From Pedococcus bigeumensis (GTDB taxonomy: Bacteria > Actinomycetota > Actinomycetes > Actinomycetales > Dermatophilaceae): a stretch of 64,000 bases of DNA. The notes below the pieces were generated by a model. The model searched no databases, had not been told where the DNA came from, and worked only from the letters and a program-made list of their open reading frames with translations. Below, one piece after another: positions 16,519 to 25,220 of this stretch (positions are counted from its first letter, which is position 1; every line of letters begins with the position of its first letter). The translations under genes and the position numbers were made by a program. The stretch covers positions 125,097-189,096 of the forward strand of contig NZ_RCZM01000001.1 in NCBI RefSeq assembly GCF_006438965.1, given 5' to 3'.

Positions 16519-18423
16519 CTAGGGGACGACGGGCAGGCTCAAGGTGGCCGGCGACAGCGGTGACGCTCGCACCGTCACCGGCTGCACGGCATACGCGTTC
16601 TTGTAGGCCGCATCGGTGCTGGCGAGCACCAGCTGGAGCCGGTGACCCGCATCGACCCGGTGCACGATCGCGGGCAGCTCGATGTGCACCGACTGGGTGA
16701 CGTCGGCGACACGAACCGGGCTGATCAGCTTGTGCACCAACGTCTTCGAGCCGTCAGGCGCGATGTCGTAGAGCTTGGCGAAGACCTGCAGCTGCCCGCT
16801 CGGGCCGGCCGACTGGGTGGCTGCCGAGACCGGGGACTCGAACCTCACGTCCAGGGTGGGGGCGCCGACGATGGTCAGCGGCTTCGACTGAGCGGGGGTC
16901 GTCCAGGCGCCGAACGTGCCGGGGGTGTCGAACGGCGTGGTCACTCCGTCAGGGAGGTCGACCTGCCCCTCGAGCCCGGAGATCTCGGAGTACGACGCAG
17001 CCGCGCCCAGCCCCGGGTTCGACCAGGTGGTCGAGCCCGGCAGGATCGCCGACTTCGCGGACACGAGCTCGTCCGCGGACGAGAGGTAGAGGGCCTTGCG
17101 CGACCCGACCGGGAAGCTGCCGGCGCTGGCGTAGGCCGGTGCGGCGCTACCCGTGTAGCCCACCCAGTCACGGAAGTAGGAGAACTCGGGGCCGGTCGAG
17201 ATCGCTGACCGCTTGAGGTAGTGGTCGAACCAGTTCTTGATGCGCAGGCCGAGGTAGGTGTCCTCGATGTGCTGCCCGGTCAGGTCCAGCTCGCCGGGAG
17301 CCGCGCCGGTGTTCGTGCCGGTGCCGCCGGAGTGACCCCACGACTGCCACGCCATCGTCACCGGCACGCCGCGGGCCTTCATCGAGCGGTAGGTGGCGGT
17401 GGCTTCCTGGAGGTTGAACAGGGTGTCGTTCTCGCCCTGGATCAGGAAGGTCGGGATCTTGACCTTGTCGATGTAGTGGGCGACCGACACCCGGTCGGTG
17501 AGCTGGTAGGTCGAGCTGGTCGGGTAGCCCAGGGTGTCGAGGGTGGCCTTGGCCTGGCAGGCCTCGAGGACGAAGTTGGGGCAGCCGACGTTGCGCGTCG
17601 GGTCGATCGCGGCGCCTTGCAGCCCGTCGGCGATGCCGACACCGAAGAACAGCCCGCTCCAGCCGATCTTCTCGGTGCCCGGGGTGGAGTTGGCGTAGGT
17701 GACGCCGCTGGTGAAGCTGGTGTTGTTGGGCGCGAGCGAGTAGCGCAGGTCGTTCCACGTGATGAGCGGGACGAGCGTGTCGACTCTGGAATCCACTGCG
17801 GCAGTGGCGAACTGGATCTGGCCGCCGTATGATCCGCCGATCATGCCCAGTCGCGGGTCATGGGTGGCCGGGTTGTCGAGCACCGTGAAGTTCACACCGA
17901 GCGTGCCCGGTCCGCCGGCGGCGCCACCCACCTGCGATGAGGTGTATGCCGTGGAGCCGCCGCCTCCGAGGAAGGTCACCAGCGACGTGGCCGCCTTGCC
18001 GTCCACGCCGGGGTCGTCGAGCGAGATCTTGCAGCCGCTGTCGGGAAAGCCGAGGCCGGTGTAGGACAGCACCGCGTAGCCACGCTTGGCGAACGCCTCA
18101 CCGAGCCCTGCCTGGTCTGCCTTGCTGCCACCGAAGCCGTTGGTGGTCAGGATGGCCGGCACCCGCGCAGCCGAGCTGGCGCTGTGTGGCTTGTAGAGGT
18201 CGGCGTCGATCGTGCAGGTCTGGGGCTGGCCGAGGTCGTTCTTGCCTGCTGGGACGGTGAACTTCAGGCCCGTGTAGGTGTCGACCGAGTCAAGTGGCGC
18301 GGCCGATGGAGCGGCGGCGGTGACGGGCGCCGCGGAGGCGTGGGAACCGAGCGCGATGCCCGTGAGGGCGGCAGTCGCCAGGACGGCGACGGACCGGGTG
18401 CGGAACGAGGTGCGGCGCGACAT
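16519..18423 (-). CDS. Secreted S15-type peptidase/acylhydrolase (X-Pro dipeptidyl-peptidase-like)
   Basis: A 634-residue exported hydrolase. It has a Sec signal peptide (MSRRTSFRTRSVAVLATAAL, cleavage near SHASAAP). The alpha/beta-hydrolase fold has a nucleophile Ser in IGGSYGGQIQ, an Asp in QGENDTLFN, and a His in WGHSGGT. The last 150 residues have the jelly-roll C-terminal domain of the S15/CocE family (IVGAPTLDVRFESP and the terminal VHIELPAI region). It could be a dipeptidyl-peptidase or an acyl esterase; the sequence alone does not decide. The start at 18423 has GGAGG 7 nt upstream; codons before it are not credible. Confidence 0.85.
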   Translation of the reverse strand: MSRRTSFRTRSVAVLATAALTGIALGSHASAAPVTAAAPSAAPLDSVDTYTGLKFTVPAGKNDLGQPQTCTIDADLYKPHSASSAARVPAILTTNGFGGSKADQAGLGEAFAKRGYAVLSYTGLGFPDSGCKISLDDPGVDGKAATSLVTFLGGGGSTAYTSSQVGGAAGGPGTLGVNFTVLDNPATHDPRLGMIGGSYGGQIQFATAAVDSRVDTLVPLITWNDLRYSLAPNNTSFTSGVTYANSTPGTEKIGWSGLFFGVGIADGLQGAAIDPTRNVGCPNFVLEACQAKATLDTLGYPTSSTYQLTDRVSVAHYIDKVKIPTFLIQGENDTLFNLQEATATYRSMKARGVPVTMAWQSWGHSGGTGTNTGAAPGELDLTGQHIEDTYLGLRIKNWFDHYLKRSAISTGPEFSYFRDWVGYTGSAAPAYASAGSFPVGSRKALYLSSADELVSAKSAILPGSTTWSNPGLGAAASYSEISGLEGQVDLPDGVTTPFDTPGTFGAWTTPAQSKPLTIVGAPTLDVRFESPVSAATQSAGPSGQLQVFAKLYDIAPDGSKTLVHKLISPVRVADVTQSVHIELPAIVHRVDAGHRLQLVLASTDAAYKNAYAVQPVTVRASPLSPATLSLPVVP

Positions 18424-18864
18424 CGAGCCTCCACGGTGGGTGGGCGGGCCGGGCTGGCACCGCTGTAGTGGTCTGACAACGAGGCCGTGACCGGACTGGT
18501 TACGTTCGGTCCCCTCTTTGCCCGCACCGGGCACCCCTGACGAGGGCGTGTGTCAGAATCGCCGCAGCTGTCCGCATGGTGAGCGAGGCGATCCACGACG
18601 TGGACCCGCAAGGGGGCTCGACGGCATACGGCTGACGTCATCTTGGGCAACTGCAGAAGAAAAGGCCTCGTTATCCGTACCAATCCGCAGGTTCCCACGC
18701 ATTTGGCAAAGTCTTCGCAAGATTCATTGACCGGCTGATCCGGCGACGGGTTAGGTCAGGGCGGCGCGAAGCCCACGGCAACCCTGAGCCGTCCCTGGAG
18801 GGGGAATCGACGCCACACCAAGCGCGGGCAACAACACCTGCGCATGTCCGAGAAGAGGATTTTC
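18424..18864. other. 441-bp divergent spacer between two secreted hydrolase genes
   Basis: No gene is seen here. Bases about 18640-18735 are markedly AT-richer than the surroundings (aagaaaaggcctcgttatcc, catttggcaaagtcttcg) and probably hold the promoter and control sites for the M4 protease. Bases 18754-18787 contain an inverted repeat (TCAGGG ... CCCTGA) enclosing GAAGCCCACGGCAACC, so the 5' leader may fold. I could not match it to a known riboswitch. One CGGCATAC copy lies at 18622. Confidence 0.5.
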
Positions 18865-20928
18865 GTGATCCGACTGTCTACCGGCGCCGCACTTGGCGTC
18901 GCAGTCATCGCGGCCGTGGCCACCCCACTGTCCGCAGCGTCAGCCGCTCCCCAGTCCGCATCGACCCACGCCCCGGCCAGCGTCTCCGCAGCACAGTCGG
19001 GCGCCGACAAGGACCACGCGGCGCTCGGCCTGTCCAACGACGAGAAGCTCATCGTGCGCAACGTCCTCACCGACGCGAACGGCACCCAGCACGTCCGCTA
19101 CGACCGCACCTTCAAGGGCCTGCGCGTCGTCGGTGGCGACCTCATCGTCGAGAAGACCGCAGCCGGCCAGGAGAAGAGCGTGCACTACAACGCCTCCGGC
19201 AAGGTGGCTGTCGCCTCGACGACACCGACGGTGACGCGCACCAAGGCCATCTCCGAGGGCCGGTCCGCGGGCAAGCAGACCGAGTCCCCGTCCGGCGAGC
19301 TGGTCGTGTGGGCTGGCGGAGCCAAGCCCGTCCTGGCCTATGACGTGCTGGTCAAGAGCGTTCGCGCCGACCAGGTGCCCTCGCGACTGCACACCCTCGT
19401 GGACGCCAAGTCCGGCGCCACCCTCATCAGCTACGACGAGGTCCAGACCGGCACCGGCGACGGCATCTTCTACAACGCCACCCTCGAGACCAAGGCGCAC
19501 ACCGGGGGTGGCTACGAGCTGACCGACACCCACGGCAACAACACGCGCGACGCCCTCAACCAGGGAGACCCGAACACCGGCGTCGGCCCCGCGGGCAACC
19601 TGTTCCTCGACTCCGACGACGCCTGGGGCAACGGGGCGGTCTCGGACCGCGCCTCGGCCGCCGTGGACGCCCACTACGGCGCCACGACGACGTTCAACTA
19701 CTACAAGAACATCCTGGGTCGCAACGGCATCTGGAACGACGGCCGCGGCGCTCCGTCCCGTGTGCACTTCGCCAACGCGATGGAGAACGCCTTCTGGGAC
19801 GGCAGCCAGATGTCCTACGGCGACGGTGCGGGCAACGCGGCCCCGTTGACCGAGATCGACGTGGCCGGACACGAGATGTCCCACGGTGTCACCGAGAACA
19901 CCGCGGCCCTGGTCTACAGCGGTGACGCGGGCGGCCTGAACGAGGCGACGTCCGACATCTTCGGCACCGCTGTCGAGTTCTATGCCAACAACCCGAGCGA
20001 CCCCGGCGACTACCTCATCGGTGAGGAGATCGACCTCAACGGCAACGGGACGCCGCTGCGCTACATGGACAAGCCGAGCAAGGACGGCGCGTCCAAGGAC
20101 TGCTGGTCCTCGACCCTCGGCCAGCTCAACCCGCACTACTCCTCGGGCCCGCTCAACCACTGGTTCTACCTGGCCTCCGAGGGCAGTGGCGCCAAGACGA
20201 TCAACGGCGTCGCCTACAACAGCCCGGTCTGTGGCACCGCCCCCGCCGTGACGGGTGCTGGCCGCGCCAACATCGAGAAGGTCTGGTACCGCACGCTCTC
20301 GACCAAGCTGACCAGCAACAGCAACTACGCCGCGGCCCGCAACGGCGCCATCGCCTCGGCCAAGGAGCTCTACGGTGCGACCAGCGCCACCTGCACGGCT
20401 GTCGCTGCAGCCTTCACCGCGATCGCGGTTCCGGCTGGGTCCGAGACGTGTGGGACCACCCCGCCGCCGGCCGGCAACCTGCTGCTCAACCCGGGCTTCG
20501 AGTCCGGCGCCGTGAACTGGACCGGTACCGCCGGCCCGATCACCAACAACACCGGCCGTCCGGCTCGTACCGGTAGCTGGAAGGCATGGCTGGGCGGCAA
20601 CGGCACGACGACGACCGAGACGGTCCAGCAGAGCGTCGCGATCCCGTCGACCGTGACCGCTGCGACCCTGTCGTTCTGGCTTCGGACCGACACCGCTGAG
20701 TCCGGCAGCACGGCCTACGACACGATGAAGGTGCAGGTGGTCGACGGAGCGACGACGACCACCCTGGCCACGTACTCCAACGTGGGCCCGAACGCGACCT
20801 ACACGCAGAAGTCGTTCAACGTCCTGGCCTACAAGGGCAAGACGATCACGGTGAAGTTCCTGATGAACGAGGACTCGTCGCTGCAGACGTCCTTCGTGGT
20901 CGACGACACCGCGCTGGCCACCAGCTAG
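18865..20928 (+). CDS. Secreted M4 (thermolysin-family) neutral metalloprotease
   Basis: A 687-residue secreted zinc protease. From the GTG at 18865 the signal peptide is textbook (IRLSTGAALGVAVIAAVA, cleavage after SAA); AGAGGA lies 5 nt upstream. The earlier ATG at 18844 has no ribosome site and adds charged residues. An FTP/PepSY-type propeptide (about 35-200) precedes the catalytic domain, with zinc ligands HEMSH, then GGLNEATSD (third ligand Glu), and the proton-donor His in LNHWFYL. The C-terminal 150 residues (NLLLNPGFESGAVNWTG ... FVVDDTAL) are a carbohydrate-binding-like jelly roll. It is probably an extracellular nutrient-scavenging protease. Confidence 0.93.
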   Translation: MIRLSTGAALGVAVIAAVATPLSAASAAPQSASTHAPASVSAAQSGADKDHAALGLSNDEKLIVRNVLTDANGTQHVRYDRTFKGLRVVGGDLIVEKTAAGQEKSVHYNASGKVAVASTTPTVTRTKAISEGRSAGKQTESPSGELVVWAGGAKPVLAYDVLVKSVRADQVPSRLHTLVDAKSGATLISYDEVQTGTGDGIFYNATLETKAHTGGGYELTDTHGNNTRDALNQGDPNTGVGPAGNLFLDSDDAWGNGAVSDRASAAVDAHYGATTTFNYYKNILGRNGIWNDGRGAPSRVHFANAMENAFWDGSQMSYGDGAGNAAPLTEIDVAGHEMSHGVTENTAALVYSGDAGGLNEATSDIFGTAVEFYANNPSDPGDYLIGEEIDLNGNGTPLRYMDKPSKDGASKDCWSSTLGQLNPHYSSGPLNHWFYLASEGSGAKTINGVAYNSPVCGTAPAVTGAGRANIEKVWYRTLSTKLTSNSNYAAARNGAIASAKELYGATSATCTAVAAAFTAIAVPAGSETCGTTPPPAGNLLLNPGFESGAVNWTGTAGPITNNTGRPARTGSWKAWLGGNGTTTTETVQQSVAIPSTVTAATLSFWLRTDTAESGSTAYDTMKVQVVDGATTTTLATYSNVGPNATYTQKSFNVLAYKGKTITVKFLMNEDSSLQTSFVVDDTALATS

Positions 20929-20936
20929 CAGACCGG

Positions 20937-20973
20937 AGCCGGGCCGGCGCTCCCCCTGAGCGCTGGCCCGGCT
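20937..20973 (+). terminator. Terminator of the M4 protease gene
   Basis: A 15-bp stem with one mismatch (agccgggccggcgct / agcgctggcccggct) and a 7-nt loop begins 9 nt after the stop. TTCGCCC follows. Confidence 0.75.
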
Positions 20974-21022
20974 TCGCCCTGTGACGGAGGACATCGCCGA
21001 AGGCGAGCAGGACCCGCTGACC

Positions 21023-21064
21023 AGCGGCAGGCCGCGGACCACCTCCAGTCCGCGACCTGCCGCT
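21023..21064 (-). terminator. Hairpin downstream of the lipoprotein gene
   Basis: A 16-bp stem with one mismatch (21023-21038 and 21049-21064) and a 10-nt loop lies 10 nt beyond the stop of the minus-strand lipoprotein gene. Confidence 0.7.
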
Positions 21065-21073
21065 ACCTGTTGG

Positions 21074-21577
21074 CTAGGTACAGATCTTGCGACCGGCAGC
21101 AGGGCCGGTGATGTCGGCCAGCAGCTGGTTGACGACTGGTTCGGCCTTGACGACCCGCGGGTCGTGGACCGAGAGCAGGCCGGTGCCGGCGCCGAACATC
21201 ACGATCATGTAGTCGGCTGGACGCGAGGCCGGTGCGGTCGGCTGGTCGGTGTCGTGGACCTGGAGTGCGGCGTCGTTGAGGACGGCCAGGCTGGCCTTGT
21301 CGATCGTGCAGGTCACCTGGCCCTTCTTGGTGGTGGCCAGCACCCCGCCGTCGTCCTGGATCGACAGGTTGTCGGTGAACCCGGCAACCCCACCCAGCCT
21401 GCTCACGGTGAGGGGGAAGCTCGCCTGCTTGGTCGTGGTCGTCGACGGCGCGGTCGGGAGCTGTGGGTCGTTCGACCCGCAGGCCGTCAACACCCCCACG
21501 GCGAGGGCGACCCAGGGAAGGACGGCGCGGGGTGCCGTGAGCAGGGGCGGCAAGGAGGTTCGCGACATACTGCCCAT
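21074..21577 (-). CDS. Lipoprotein, function unknown
   Basis: A 167-residue predicted lipoprotein. The N-terminus has an Arg, a hydrophobic run (WVALAVGVLTAC) and a lipobox LTAC, then a Thr/Pro-rich linker (PTAPSTTTTK). The domain (about 45-167) has GGVAGFTDNLSIQDDGGVL and TCTIDKASL and ends with two Cys that may pair. I do not recognise it. The same reading frame is open upstream into a truncated relative (21578-21835), so the true product may instead be a 253-residue fusion. The ATG at 21577 (or 21568) is chosen because it restores a proper lipoprotein signal; neither has an ideal ribosome site. Confidence 0.6.
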   Translation of the reverse strand: MGSMSRTSLPPLLTAPRAVLPWVALAVGVLTACGSNDPQLPTAPSTTTTKQASFPLTVSRLGGVAGFTDNLSIQDDGGVLATTKKGQVTCTIDKASLAVLNDAALQVHDTDQPTAPASRPADYMIVMFGAGTGLLSVHDPRVVKAEPVVNQLLADITGPAAGRKICT

Positions 21578-21835
21578 CCTGCCGTGCCCCGTGGTCAGGT
21601 GACCGCCCTTCGTCTTGCCGAGCACCGCGCCTCCTTGCTCCACGAAGGCCAGGCCGACGAAGCCGTCGTCGGCCAGGTACTGGATCGTGAGCCGACTCGC
21701 CGCAGGCGAGATGGTGCTCGACAATGCGGTCGGGATGGGCGTGGGGTCGTCTGCAGTGCATCCGGCGAGGAGCACCGTGAGTCCCCCCGCCGCGACGGCC
21801 ACCGACTGTGGTGCGATTCGCGGCATACCGGTCAT
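21578..21835 (-). pseudogene. Truncated lipoprotein paralogue, in frame with the next lipoprotein
   Basis: The 86 codons directly upstream encode another lipoprotein start: PQSVAVAAGGLTVLLAGC with lipobox LAGC, a Pro/Ser/Thr linker, then about 35 residues (FVGLAFVEQGGAVLGKTKGG) resembling the start of the neighbouring domain (DNLSIQDDGGVLATTKKG). It then runs without a stop into the second lipoprotein signal peptide. The simplest reading is a tandem duplicate that lost its C-terminal part in a deletion which happened to preserve the frame. A functional fusion or a small separate protein cannot be excluded. Confidence 0.45.
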
Positions 21836-21884
21836 GCTGCCCTCCAGGGTCACCCACGTCACGCACCTCGGGCAGACTGCGGGC

Positions 21885-22856
21885 ATGTCGTTCACCCGCG
21901 CAGAGCTCGACGCGGCGACCACCGTGGTGCGTCGCCATTTCCCCGCGACTGCCCAGCTCGAGTGGCCGTTGCTCAGCCAACACGTCGGCGCGGAGGTGTG
22001 GGTCAAGCACGAGAACCACACTCCCACAGGCGCTTTCAAGGTTCGTGGGGGTCTGGTCTATGCGGACCGGGCGGCTCGTGAGCGGCCCGAGGTGAAGGGC
22101 TTCGTCTCCGCGACCAGGGGCAATCACGGCCAGTCGCTGGCCTATGCCGGTCGCGCCGCCGGCCTGCGTGTCGTCATCGTCGTGCCCGAGGGCAACAGCC
22201 CCGACAAGAACGCGGCGATGCGGGGCTTCGGGGCGGAGCTGATCGTGCACGGCCGGGACTACCAGGAGGCGCGTGAGCACGCCATGAGCCTGGAGACGGA
22301 CCTGGGTCTGGAGGCCGTGCCCCCGTTTCACCCGGACCTCGTGGTGGGCGTGGGGACCTATGCGCTCGAGCTGTTTGAGGCGGCCGGCCCGCTCGACGTG
22401 GTGTACGTGCCCGTCGGCATGGGTTCGGGCATCTGCGGGCTGGTCGGTGTTCGTGACCTGATGGGGTTGCCGACCGAGATCGTCGGCGTGGTGTCCGACC
22501 AGGCGCCGGCGACCGCGCTGTCCTTCGAGGCTGGTGGGGTCGTCACCACGCCCGACGCGGCGACGTTCGTCGACGGTGTCGCCTGCCGCGCGCCGGTGCC
22601 CGACGCCGTAGCGGAGATGGTCCGCGGCGTCTCCCGCATCCTGCGGGTGGGCGAGGACGGCACCGCGGAGGCGATGCGGGTCCTGCTGCGCACCACCCAC
22701 CAGCTCCCCGAGCCGTCCGGCGCCATCGCCCTCGCGGGGCTGCTCTCCGAGCACGAGCAGCAGGCGGGTCGTCGCGTCGGCGTCATCCTCAGCGGCGGCA
22801 ACTGCGACGCCGACATCCTGCGGACCGTGTTGTCCGGGGAGACGCCGACCCCGTAG
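21885..22856 (+). CDS. PLP-dependent threonine/serine dehydratase
   Basis: A 323-residue fold-type II PLP enzyme. The PLP Lys is in GAFKVRGG, the phosphate-binding loop is seen as GMGSGICGLVG, and SATRGNHGQSLAYAGR and the C-terminal SGGNCD are typical of threonine dehydratases. It has no C-terminal ACT regulatory domain, so it is of the short catabolic type and not the isoleucine-feedback IlvA. It would deaminate Thr or Ser to the 2-oxoacid plus ammonia. Other family members act on hydroxyaspartate. It is divergent from the lipoprotein unit across 49 bp, and 16 bp upstream of the DUF3048 gene. Confidence 0.82.
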   Translation: MSFTRAELDAATTVVRRHFPATAQLEWPLLSQHVGAEVWVKHENHTPTGAFKVRGGLVYADRAARERPEVKGFVSATRGNHGQSLAYAGRAAGLRVVIVVPEGNSPDKNAAMRGFGAELIVHGRDYQEAREHAMSLETDLGLEAVPPFHPDLVVGVGTYALELFEAAGPLDVVYVPVGMGSGICGLVGVRDLMGLPTEIVGVVSDQAPATALSFEAGGVVTTPDAATFVDGVACRAPVPDAVAEMVRGVSRILRVGEDGTAEAMRVLLRTTHQLPEPSGAIALAGLLSEHEQQAGRRVGVILSGGNCDADILRTVLSGETPTP

Positions 22857-22859
22857 CCG

Positions 22860-22865
22860 TATCCT
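22860..22865 (+). promoter_or_regulatory. Putative -10 hexamer of a leaderless promoter
   Basis: TATCCT ends 7 nt before the ATG at 22873. It partly overlaps the spacer after the dehydratase stop, so the DUF3048 gene may have its own transcript. Confidence 0.4.
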
Positions 22866-22872
22866 CGCCTGC

Positions 22873-23886
22873 ATGCCTTCCCGTGCCCCGCGCCGGTGGG
22901 CGGCGCCCGTTGCCGGTGCCACCCTCCTGCTGGTCGGTCTCACCACGGCCTGCTCGGCGGACCAGCCCAGCGCGTCCCCGACGACCACCACGACGACGTC
23001 GAACACGGCCACACCCACCCCCACGCCGACCGGTCCGCTTCCCCTGGTTGGTGGGCCGGTCCTGGCCGTCAAGATCGACAACACGTCGGCGGCCCGGCCG
23101 CGCATCGGCCTGGACGCCGCCGACGTCGTCTACGTCGAACCCGTCGAGGGTGGGCTGACCAGGCTGCTGGCTGTCTTCAGCCGCAAGCAGCCCGCTGAGG
23201 TGGGACCGGTCCGCAGTGGCCGCGAGTCCGACGTCGACCTGGTGGCCAACTACGGCAGGGTGGCGCTGGCGTTCTCGGGCTCCTCGGCCTACTCCAAGCG
23301 GATCCTGGACAGGGGCAAGCAGGTGAACCTCAGCTTCGACCAGAGTTCCCGTGGCTACCACCGGGACCGCTCCAGGCCCGCGCCCTACAACGTCATCGGC
23401 ACGCCCAAGGCCCTCCTGGCGCGCGCCCGTGGGAGCGTCAAGCCGGCCGACATCGGCTTCCGCTACGGAGCGGCGACCAGCGGTGGCACGGCGGCCACGG
23501 CGGTGTCGGCGAAGTGGCCGTCCTCGCGGGTCGCACTGACGTGGAACGCCAAGCGCAAGCAGTACCTCGTCGCCACCGACGGACGCCCCGACGTCAGTCC
23601 GAGCGGTCGCCAGTACTCCGCCGGCACCGTGGTCGTGCAGTACGTCGCGACGCACAAGTCAGGCAACCGGGACGTGAACGGCCAGCCCACCCCCGTCGTG
23701 GACCTGGTCGGCAGGGGCAAGGTGACCGTGTTGCGTGACGGTGAGGTGTGGCAGGGCGACTGGTCGCGCAAGGGCGTCACGGCTCCGACGGTGTTCACCG
23801 CAGGCGGGGAGCCACTGACGTTCTCGCCGACGGGCACGGTGTGGGTCCTCCTCGTGGCACCGGGTCAGCGCGTCACGGTCAGCTGA
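22873..23886 (+). CDS. DUF3048-domain lipoprotein
   Basis: A 337-residue surface lipoprotein. The signal peptide ends with lipobox LTTAC (Cys at about 27), followed by a Thr/Pro linker. The N-terminal DUF3048 domain is recognised by VLAVKIDNTSAARPRIGLD and ADVVYVEPVEGGLTRLLAVF plus VGPVRSGRESD. The C-terminal half (YNVIGTPKALL to VDLVGRGKVTVLRDGEVWQGDW) is the second domain of the family. This group includes the Bacillus YerB lipoprotein and its exact role is unknown; cell-wall association is likely. Confidence 0.85.
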   Translation: MPSRAPRRWAAPVAGATLLLVGLTTACSADQPSASPTTTTTTSNTATPTPTPTGPLPLVGGPVLAVKIDNTSAARPRIGLDAADVVYVEPVEGGLTRLLAVFSRKQPAEVGPVRSGRESDVDLVANYGRVALAFSGSSAYSKRILDRGKQVNLSFDQSSRGYHRDRSRPAPYNVIGTPKALLARARGSVKPADIGFRYGAATSGGTAATAVSAKWPSSRVALTWNAKRKQYLVATDGRPDVSPSGRQYSAGTVVVQYVATHKSGNRDVNGQPTPVVDLVGRGKVTVLRDGEVWQGDWSRKGVTAPTVFTAGGEPLTFSPTGTVWVLLVAPGQRVTVS

Positions 23887-23966
23887 CGGGGATGCACTCC
23901 TGGTGACATTGGTCCCATTGGGCCCATCGGCCCGCACCCCAGGGGGCCAGCCAGGCGTGACAGGAC

Positions 23967-23972
23967 TAGTCT
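23967..23972 (+). promoter_or_regulatory. Putative -10 hexamer of the sucCD operon
   Basis: TAGTCT ends 41 nt before the sucC GTG, giving a short leader. The 127-bp spacer after the DUF3048 gene otherwise contains only imperfect G/C-rich repeats. Confidence 0.35.
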
Positions 23973-24013
23973 CGGCGTCGAACCAAACCCATCCGTAGAC
24001 GAGGACGTCAGAC

Positions 24014-25201
24014 GTGGATCTGTTCGAATACCAGGCTCGAGACATGTTCGAGGCGCACGGCGTTCCGGTGCTCGCCGGTGCCGTCGCCACCACCTCGGAG
24101 CAGGCCCGTGCGGCCGCCGAGGAGATCGGCCCCAAGAGCGGTGGCGTGACCGTCGTCAAGGCGCAGGTCAAGACCGGGGGCCGCGGCAAGGCCGGCGGCG
24201 TCAAGGTCGCCAAGTCCGCCGAGGAGGCCGAGCAGTTCGCCGGCCAGATCCTCGGGATGGACATCAAGGGCCACACCGTGGGCACCGTGATGATCGCCCA
24301 GGGCGCCCAGATCGCCGAGGAGTACTACTTCTCGATCCTGCTCGACCGCGCCAACCGCACCTACCTGGCGATGTGCAGCAAGGAAGGCGGCATGGAGATC
24401 GAGCAGCTCGCCGTCGAGCGCCCCGAGGCCCTCGCCCGCATCGAGGTCGACCCCAACACCGGCATCGACGAGGCCAAGGCGCAGGAGATCGTGTCCGCAG
24501 CCGGCTTCGACGACGAGACCGGCGCCAAGATCGTGCCCGTCCTGCAGTCCCTGTGGACCGTCTACCGCGACGAGGACGCGACGCTCGTCGAGGTCAACCC
24601 GCTGGTCAAGACCCAGGCCGGCGACATCGTGGCCCTGGACGGCAAGGTGACGCTGGACGAGAACGCCGGCTTCCGCCACCCCGACCACGAGGCCCTCGAG
24701 GACAAGGCCGCGGCCGACCCGCTCGAGGCTGCCGCCAAGGAGAAGAACCTCAACTACGTCAAGCTCGACGGCTCGGTCGGCATCATCGGCAACGGCGCGG
24801 GGCTGGTCATGTCCACCCTCGACGTCGTGGCCTACGCCGGCGAGGAGTTCCCGGGCCAGCCCAAGCCGGCCAACTTCCTCGACATCGGTGGCGGCGCCTC
24901 GGCAGAGGTGATGGCCAACGGGCTGCACATCATCCTCGGCGACGAGCAGGTGAAGTCGGTGTTCGTCAACGTGTTCGGCGGCATCACCTCCTGCGACGCG
25001 GTGGCCAACGGCATCGTGGGCGCGCTGAACAACCTCGGCGACGAGGCGACCAAGCCGCTCGTCGTAAGGCTGGACGGCAACAACGTGGAGGAGGGCCGGC
25101 GCATCCTCGCCGAGGCCAACCACCCGCTGGTGACCATCGAAGAGACCATGGACGGCGCGGCCCGCAAGGCCGCCGAGCTGGCTTCGGCCGCGACGAACTG
25201 A
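24014..25201 (+). CDS. sucC: Succinyl-CoA ligase, beta subunit
   Basis: TCA-cycle enzyme subunit, 395 residues, converting succinyl-CoA plus ADP or GDP to succinate plus NTP with SucD. It opens with the canonical [20 protein letters not shown] of the ATP-grasp fold. The nucleotide-binding region [17 protein letters not shown] follows, with EVNPLV and the C-terminal [14 protein letters not shown] / [16 protein letters not shown] ligase segment. The GTG start at 24014 has GAGGAC upstream and matches the family start. sucD follows after 19 nt with its own GAAGGA site. Length is normal. Confidence 0.96.
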   Translation: MDLFEYQARDMFEAHGVPVLAGAVATTSEQARAAAEEIGPKSGGVTVVKAQVKTGGRGKAGGVKVAKSAEEAEQFAGQILGMDIKGHTVGTVMIAQGAQIAEEYYFSILLDRANRTYLAMCSKEGGMEIEQLAVERPEALARIEVDPNTGIDEAKAQEIVSAAGFDDETGAKIVPVLQSLWTVYRDEDATLVEVNPLVKTQAGDIVALDGKVTLDENAGFRHPDHEALEDKAAADPLEAAAKEKNLNYVKLDGSVGIIGNGAGLVMSTLDVVAYAGEEFPGQPKPANFLDIGGGASAEVMANGLHIILGDEQVKSVFVNVFGGITSCDAVANGIVGALNNLGDEATKPLVVRLDGNNVEEGRRILAEANHPLVTIEETMDGAARKAAELASAATN

Positions 25202-25220
25202 CCGAAGGAACGGCATACCA

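Noticed and set aside
18754-18840. SAM or c-di-AMP riboswitch before the M4 protease gene
   Set aside because: GAAGCCCACGGCAACC recalls the SAM-I core and GGGGGAATC recalls c-di-AMP leaders, but the remaining conserved segments (for example CCCGACAGCTAAC of the c-di-AMP class) are missing.
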